From: Nitrospira sp.
GTDB taxonomy: Bacteria; Nitrospirota; Nitrospiria; Nitrospirales; Nitrospiraceae
NCBI GenBank assembly: GCA_015904075.1
Contig: JABMDH010000029.1
Span: forward strand, 27,840-37,584
Length of the DNA stretch: 9,745 bases
Direction of reading: 5' to 3'
Shown here: in pieces, positions 6,366 through 9,745 of the stretch
How positions within the stretch are numbered: position 1 is the stretch's first letter
Layout: each line of letters begins with the position of its first letter
Notes under the pieces: generated by a model
Seen by the model: only the letters and a program-made list of their open reading frames with translations
Database searches by the model: none
What the model was told of the DNA's origin: nothing
Program-made: the position numbers and the translations under genes

Positions 6366-6388
6366 ACGGAGTAGAGGCGCGTGCGTAG
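5834..6388 (+). pseudogene. lpxK: Partial duplicate lpxK, C-terminal half only
   Basis: This open segment repeats LpxK from about residue 179 to the C-terminus (LDAMAPAGRLREPL ... ERLRKLVLGDGVEARA) and ends at TAG 6386-6388. It lacks the P-loop, the RGYKR segment and DDGFQH, so it cannot be a kinase alone. The open frame extends back to 5510, but that part is copy A read out of frame. A possible own start is ATG 5843, with GAGAAGG at 5826-5832 as ribosome site, which would give a ~181-residue product. About 30 of the ~39 differences from copy A are silent, and there are no stops or frameshifts. That is more coding constraint than expected for a dead fragment, and suggests divergence while part of a working gene, or origin from another strain's allele. 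Its stop overlaps the next gene by 8 bp, so translation through it could feed waaF. Confidence 0.82.
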
Positions 6389-8165
6389 AAAATCGATTCA
6401 GCGGCTTGTCGTGCGAGCGCCGAATTGGATCGGCGATGCGGTGATGTGCGAGCCGGCGCTCCGTGGGCTCCGAACGCTGTTTCCTGAGGCGGAACTGACG
6501 GTGCTTGCCAAGTCTGTTGTCGCAGAGTTGTTCATCGGGTATCCCGGTGTGGACCGTGTCCTGGTATACGATAGCAAAGGCATCCATGCGGGACTTGCTG
6601 GGAAATGGACGCTGGCAGGCACCTTGCGGCGACATCAGTTCGATCTGGCCGTGTTGTTTCAGAATGCATTCGAGGCCGCGTTCATCACATGGCTGGCAGG
6701 AATCGCGCGCCGGTACGGGTATGCAACGGACGGGCGTGTATGTTGTCTCACGGATCCAGTTGCCGTTCCTGATCGGGCTACCCGCATCCATCAAGTCGGG
6801 TATTACTGGAATTTGCTTAAGCCCCTGGGGTTGGCCGGAGAACCGTCCGCTCCGGCGTTGGTCATTTCAGCTGACGAAGAACGCACAATGGAATCGACGC
6901 TTGCCTCGGCTGGTATCGGACCTGCCGATTTTGTGATCGGGGTGAATCCAGGATCGACGTATGGGAGCGCTAAACGGTGGCTGCCGGAACGATTTGCAGA
7001 GGCGGCGCGGCGGCTCATCGACCGAGTGCGGAAGGACGAGGGCAAAGAAGCGGCGGTGATGATTCTTGGTGCAAAGGGAGAGGAGTCGTTGGGGAATACC
7101 ATCGCAACGCTTATCGAGGCGAAGTCCGTCGTCTTGTCCGGCACCACGACGATTCGAGAATTGATGGCTGCGACCAAGCGGTGCCGCCTGCTTCTGACCA
7201 ACGACACCGGTCCGATGCATATTGCAGCCGCCTTTGGTGTGCCGGTTGTTGCGGTCTTTGGCCCGACGGACTGGCGGACCACCTCACCCTATGGGCAGGA
7301 ACAGTCGATCGTGCGCGAGCCGGTCGATTGTGCCCCGTGCTTCTTGAGGGAATGTCCGATCGACCACCGTTGTATGACAAGGGTGTCGGTGGAACGGGTG
7401 TATGAAGCAGGTCTCTCTAGTCTGTCTGGTCTAAGAGGTCTATCTGGTCGGGGAGGTCCGTCTGGTCTATCTGGTGGGGATCGGACTGACCTGACAGACC
7501 AAATAGAAAAAATAGACCGAACAGACCAGATAGACAAGACAGACCAAATAGACCAGCCCGACATCCTCTCCGGGTACACCATCTTCTTGGATCGCGATGG
7601 AACACTGAATCCGGATCCCGGCTACATCCGATCGTCGGACCAGTTCGAATTATTTCCTGGTGTGGCGCAGGCCCTGTCGAGGTTGAAACAGGCCGGCGCG
7701 CGGTTGATCGTGGTGACGAATCAGTCGGGGGTTGCGAGGGGATTCTTCTCGGCCGGCGATCTTGATGGTATTCACGCGAAACTGAGATACCTCCTCGGCG
7801 AAGCCGGGGTTTCACTCGATGCCGTGTACGTCTGCCCTCACCATCCCGATGACGGGTGTGATTGCCGGAAACCCAATCGCGGCCTGATCGATCGAGCCGT
7901 AGGTGAGCAGCGAATCGATCTCTCGCGGTCGTATCTGATCGGGGACCATCCCCGTGATATCGACCTGGCGAAGCGCGTCGGATCGCGGAGCATCCTGGTG
8001 ACGACGGGAGCCACTCTTCCGGAACAGGTGGAAGGACTGAACGCGTCGGGGACGGTTCCTGACCGGGTGGCGTCCTCGCTTGCCGAGGCGGTAGACTGGC
8101 TGTTGATTGATGCGAGAAGCCGTATGAGTCTTGAGGGTGATTCCCGGGGGCACCTCCGCAGCTGA
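6381..8165 (+). CDS. waaF-gmhB: Fused lipopolysaccharide heptosyltransferase II (WaaF) and D-glycero-D-manno-heptose-1,7-bisphosphate 7-phosphatase (GmhB)
   Basis: This 594-residue product joins two LPS-core enzymes. Residues 1-343 are a GT9 heptosyltransferase. It starts RLVVRAPNWIGDAVMCEPAL and has the nucleotide-sugar site TNDTGPMHIAAAFGVPVVAV at 273-292; the domain ends at CMTRVSVERVYEA. Residues 344-392 are a low-complexity linker encoded by a 9-bp-periodic inverted repeat. Residues ~399-580 are a HAD-family GmhB: nucleophile D404 and acid/base D406 in LDRDGTLN, TNQSG at 446-450, and the zinc loop C485-P-H487 ... C493-D-C495. GmhB makes heptose-1-phosphate for the ADP-heptose that WaaF uses, so the fusion links precursor supply to use. 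GTG 6381 overlaps the upstream stop by 8 bp and has AGAGG at 6373-6377. No ATG, GTG or suitable TTG exists between the linker and the LDRDGT motif, so GmhB can only be made as part of the fusion. Confidence 0.93.
   Translation: MRRKSIQRLVVRAPNWIGDAVMCEPALRGLRTLFPEAELTVLAKSVVAELFIGYPGVDRVLVYDSKGIHAGLAGKWTLAGTLRRHQFDLAVLFQNAFEAAFITWLAGIARRYGYATDGRVCCLTDPVAVPDRATRIHQVGYYWNLLKPLGLAGEPSAPALVISADEERTMESTLASAGIGPADFVIGVNPGSTYGSAKRWLPERFAEAARRLIDRVRKDEGKEAAVMILGAKGEESLGNTIATLIEAKSVVLSGTTTIRELMAATKRCRLLLTNDTGPMHIAAAFGVPVVAVFGPTDWRTTSPYGQEQSIVREPVDCAPCFLRECPIDHRCMTRVSVERVYEAGLSSLSGLRGLSGRGGPSGLSGGDRTDLTDQIEKIDRTDQIDKTDQIDQPDILSGYTIFLDRDGTLNPDPGYIRSSDQFELFPGVAQALSRLKQAGARLIVVTNQSGVARGFFSAGDLDGIHAKLRYLLGEAGVSLDAVYVCPHHPDDGCDCRKPNRGLIDRAVGEQRIDLSRSYLIGDHPRDIDLAKRVGSRSILVTTGATLPEQVEGLNASGTVPDRVASSLAEAVDWLLIDARSRMSLEGDSRGHLRS
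7410..7556 (+). repeat. In-frame 9-bp-periodic inverted repeat forming the WaaF-GmhB linker
   Basis: The left arm (7410-7480) is about eight 9-bp units such as GGTCTCTCT, AGTCTGTCT, GGTCTATCT and GGTCCGTCT. The right arm (7483-7556) is about eight units such as CAGACCAAA, TAGACCGAA, CAGACCAGA and TAGACCAGC. The arms are imperfectly complementary over about 70 bp and nearly touch at the centre. The left arm reads GLS-type tripeptides and the right arm TDQID-type. TAG and TAA triplets occur in the arms (for example in GGTCTAAGA and CAAATAGAA) but never in the frame used. It is the larger of two copies in the window. Confidence 0.9.
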
Positions 8166-8203
8166 TTCAGGAGCGAAGAGCCGTCCGGTGAGTGATGGTG
8201 CGC

Positions 8204-8232
8204 TTGCGTCGGATCGAGTGTACACCTATAGT
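8204..8232 (+). promoter_or_regulatory. Candidate sigma70 promoter before the methyltransferase gene
   Basis: TTGCGT (8204-8209) and TATAGT (8227-8232) match the -35 and -10 consensus at 4 and 5 of 6 positions, separated by exactly 17 bp. They lie in the 123-bp gap between the WaaF-GmhB stop and the methyltransferase start, so a transcript would begin near 8239 with a ~50-nt leader. This gap and the one before lpxK are the only large ones in the right half of the window. Pattern matching alone cannot prove promoter activity. Confidence 0.4.
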
Positions 8233-8288
8233 GTGTCTACCGAGAAGCGATGCTGAATGATTCCCCGTGTCGTGAACGGGAGTGGAAT

Positions 8289-9290
8289 ATGGCGATCAGC
8301 CAACAAACAGAATCTTCTTCGATTCCCTGCAACCTCTGCGGCGGCACAGAGGTCTCGACGCTCTCGAATCGAAGCCGCAGCGGGAAGCCGTTGCGGACGG
8401 TAATTTGCAAGTCATGTGGTCTCGTCTGGTCCGATCCGCGCCCGCATGATGCCAGGCAGTTTTACGAAGATGAGTATCGGCTTGCCTACAAGCACGCCTA
8501 CAGACCGAAGCCGAAGCACGTTCTGCGCGCAGGCCACGTGGCGCTGTCGCGTTTCGAGAAGATCGACCGGCTGCTGTCCGGTCAGAAAACCATTCTAGAC
8601 GTGGGAACCGGCGGGGGAGAATTTGCCTATTTGCTCCAATCATTGGGGCATCGCGTGAGCGGGATTGAGCCGAACAAAGGGTATGCGGATTACTCGATCC
8701 AGGAATACGGGCTGGCAGTCCAGGTCGGATTTGTACAGGACGCGGCGTTCCCTCCTGAATCGTTCGATCTCGTGACGATTTGGCATGTGCTGGAGCATAC
8801 GGAAGATCCCGGTTCTGTGCTGGCTCTATTGCGATCCTGGCTGAAACCTGACGGCTTGCTTGTCGTGGAAGTACCCAATGTAGAGGCGACGTGCCAGGCT
8901 CCGCATAGCACGTTTCATGAGGCGCATCTTTATAATTTCAACGCGGTGTCGTTGCGCAGGTTGGCCAGGAAACACGGGTTACATGAAGTCTGGCATCTGA
9001 TTTCACGCGACGGCGGAAACATTACGATGTGTTTGACGAGTCAGAAGCCCCTGGTGGAAGGCAGTGACGAATCCGTCATCCCCGGCAATTATGAGTGGGT
9101 ATCCAGGATTGTGTGTGGGCACAGTAACCTCCGCCGCCATTTAACGCCGCTACCCTATCTGCGGGCGTGGCAACGTCTCTGCCGATCGCTGGCCGAACGG
9201 CGCGAAACGGCAGGCGCGGACAATGGGAAAACGCTGCTGGATCGCCTGTATGCTTCGTCGACACGTACCTATGCTGTGGGAAAGAGATAA
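8289..9290 (+). CDS. Zinc-ribbon class I SAM-dependent methyltransferase
   Basis: The 333-residue product has an N-terminal zinc ribbon (C14-x2-C17 ... C40-x2-C43, in CNLCGG and CKSCGLVW). A Rossmann-fold methyltransferase domain follows: motif I is ILDVGTGGGEFAYLL (about 102-116), an acidic ribose-binding E follows in VSGIEPN, and the segment FDLVTIWHVLEHTEDP is typical of the Methyltransf_23/11 group. The ATG at 8289 has GGGAGTGG at 8278-8285 as ribosome site; the longer frame from 8250 adds 13 residues with no such site. Relatives often sit in polysaccharide and LPS clusters and probably methylate a sugar or a sugar-nucleotide intermediate, but the substrate cannot be read from sequence. 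It may have its own promoter. It lies between two heptosyltransferase genes, which favours an LPS-core role by inference. Confidence 0.85.
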   Translation: MAISQQTESSSIPCNLCGGTEVSTLSNRSRSGKPLRTVICKSCGLVWSDPRPHDARQFYEDEYRLAYKHAYRPKPKHVLRAGHVALSRFEKIDRLLSGQKTILDVGTGGGEFAYLLQSLGHRVSGIEPNKGYADYSIQEYGLAVQVGFVQDAAFPPESFDLVTIWHVLEHTEDPGSVLALLRSWLKPDGLLVVEVPNVEATCQAPHSTFHEAHLYNFNAVSLRRLARKHGLHEVWHLISRDGGNITMCLTSQKPLVEGSDESVIPGNYEWVSRIVCGHSNLRRHLTPLPYLRAWQRLCRSLAERRETAGADNGKTLLDRLYASSTRTYAVGKR

Positions 9291-9377
9291 CCAAATGTGG
9301 ATTCTGCACGCATCGTGAGGATGTCTTTTCCCTCCGCCGTGCTGTGACACAGATTGTTTTGCTGGGAAGGTTGGCCG

Positions 9378-9745
9378 GTGCAATTTGCAGACGTGCTCCC
9401 GATTGAGTCCCGCTTCTCCGCGCTGAATCACAGCCGCATTCTTCTGATCAAGCCAAGTTCTCTCGGTGATATCGTGCATGCGTTTCCGGTCGTGTCGGCC
9501 CTCAAGGCACAGTGGCCTGGTGCGTATCTCACCTGGGTGGTCAAACGCCAGTGGGCTGAGCTGGTCGAGCGAGCCGAAGGGGTCGACCGCGTGTGGCCGC
9601 TGGAGGGGACGGCAGGAAGCTGGCTTGAGCAGGCGTGGGCATTGCGGGCCGAGCGGTTCGACCTGGCCATCGATTTGCAGGGCCTGTTCCGCAGCGGAGT
9701 CCTTGCCAGATTGTCCGGCGCGCCTATACGCATTGGTTTTTTTTT
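9378..9745 (+). CDS. GT9 lipopolysaccharide heptosyltransferase, N-terminal part (WaaC-like)
   Basis: The reading frame is open to the end of the window (about 122 codons). After a short leader it reads ILLIKPSSLGDIVHAFPVV, the N-terminal signature of GT9 heptosyltransferases. ALKAQWPGAYLTWVV, a strand-helix pattern, and FDLAIDLQGLFRSGVLARLSGA follow, as in WaaC and WaaF. The KPSSLGDIVHAFPVV form resembles heptosyltransferase I (WaaC), which adds the first heptose to Kdo, rather than the RAPNWIGDAVM form of WaaF upstream. GTG 9378 is chosen because GGGAAGG (9364-9370) lies 7 bp before it; a second in-frame GTG is at 9393. The C-terminal nucleotide-sugar domain is outside the window. The last bases are a run of nine T, so the final residues may not be reliable. 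Confidence 0.82.
   Translation, partial: MQFADVLPIESRFSALNHSRILLIKPSSLGDIVHAFPVVSALKAQWPGAYLTWVVKRQWAELVERAEGVDRVWPLEGTAGSWLEQAWALRAERFDLAIDLQGLFRSGVLARLSGAPIRIGFF

Noticed and set aside
7410..7556. CRISPR array
   Set aside because: Units are 9 bp with no spacers and occur as two inverted blocks, so this is a periodic palindrome and not repeats with unique spacers.
7289..7582. Minus-strand ORF with WSVRSVWS-like repeats
   Set aside because: It is only the antisense reading of the 9-bp repeat in the WaaF-GmhB linker; no ribosome site or flanking domain supports it.
8250..8288. ATG 8250 as start of the methyltransferase
   Set aside because: It has no ribosome site, while ATG 8289 has GGGAGTGG at good distance and keeps the whole zinc ribbon.
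9737..9745. T tract as terminator
   Set aside because: It lies inside an open heptosyltransferase frame and has no GC-rich stem before it.

Overview
The window is a stretch of a Gram-negative bacterial lipid A / LPS core biosynthesis operon. All genes lie on the + strand. It begins inside the 3' end of an OmpH/Skp chaperone gene and ends inside a heptosyltransferase gene. High GC, GTG starts, LpxI in place of LpxH, the gene order skp-fabZ-lpxA-lpxI-Gfo/Idh-...-waaA-lpxK-waaF/gmhB, and short palindromic intergenic repeats together suggest Nitrospirota, probably Nitrospira-like. That assignment is inference from gene order and remembered features, not from a search. The odd length, the start and end inside genes, and a T9 tract at the right edge suggest a small contig, perhaps from a metagenome.

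Layout: Skp C-terminus (1-75); fabZ (117-569); lpxA (632-1450); lpxI (1464-2300); Gfo/Idh/MocA oxidoreductase (from 2329) that loses its normal C-terminus near 3050; the last ~46 codons of a DUF374-type lysophospholipid acyltransferase (3048-3188); a palindromic spacer (3168-3251); waaA/kdtA (3256-4590); a 164-bp spacer with an inverted repeat; lpxK (4755-5909) whose 3' half is tandemly duplicated (second copy 5834-6388); a fused waaF-gmhB gene (6381-8165); a zinc-ribbon SAM methyltransferase (8289-9290); and the 5' end of a second GT9 heptosyltransferase (9378-9745).

Together the genes supply acylation of the UDP-sugar (LpxA), UDP cleavage (LpxI), 4'-phosphorylation (LpxK), Kdo addition (WaaA), heptose precursor dephosphorylation (GmhB) and heptose transfer (WaaF, WaaC-like). 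lpxB is absent, although this pathway needs it between LpxI and LpxK. Its usual site coincides with the Gfo/Idh-acyltransferase junction.

Three structural anomalies stand out. (1) A scar joins the Gfo/Idh gene to the tail of an acyltransferase gene, as if several genes had been deleted. (2) lpxK carries a diverged, out-of-frame partial tandem duplication with a 545-bp period. (3) A 9-bp-periodic inverted repeat (arms like GGTCTGTCT and AGACCAGAC) sits in frame inside two proteins: as an insertion near the WaaA N-terminus, and as the whole linker that fuses WaaF to GmhB. The last resembles the protein-coding palindromic elements known from Rickettsia and is the best candidate here for something undescribed.
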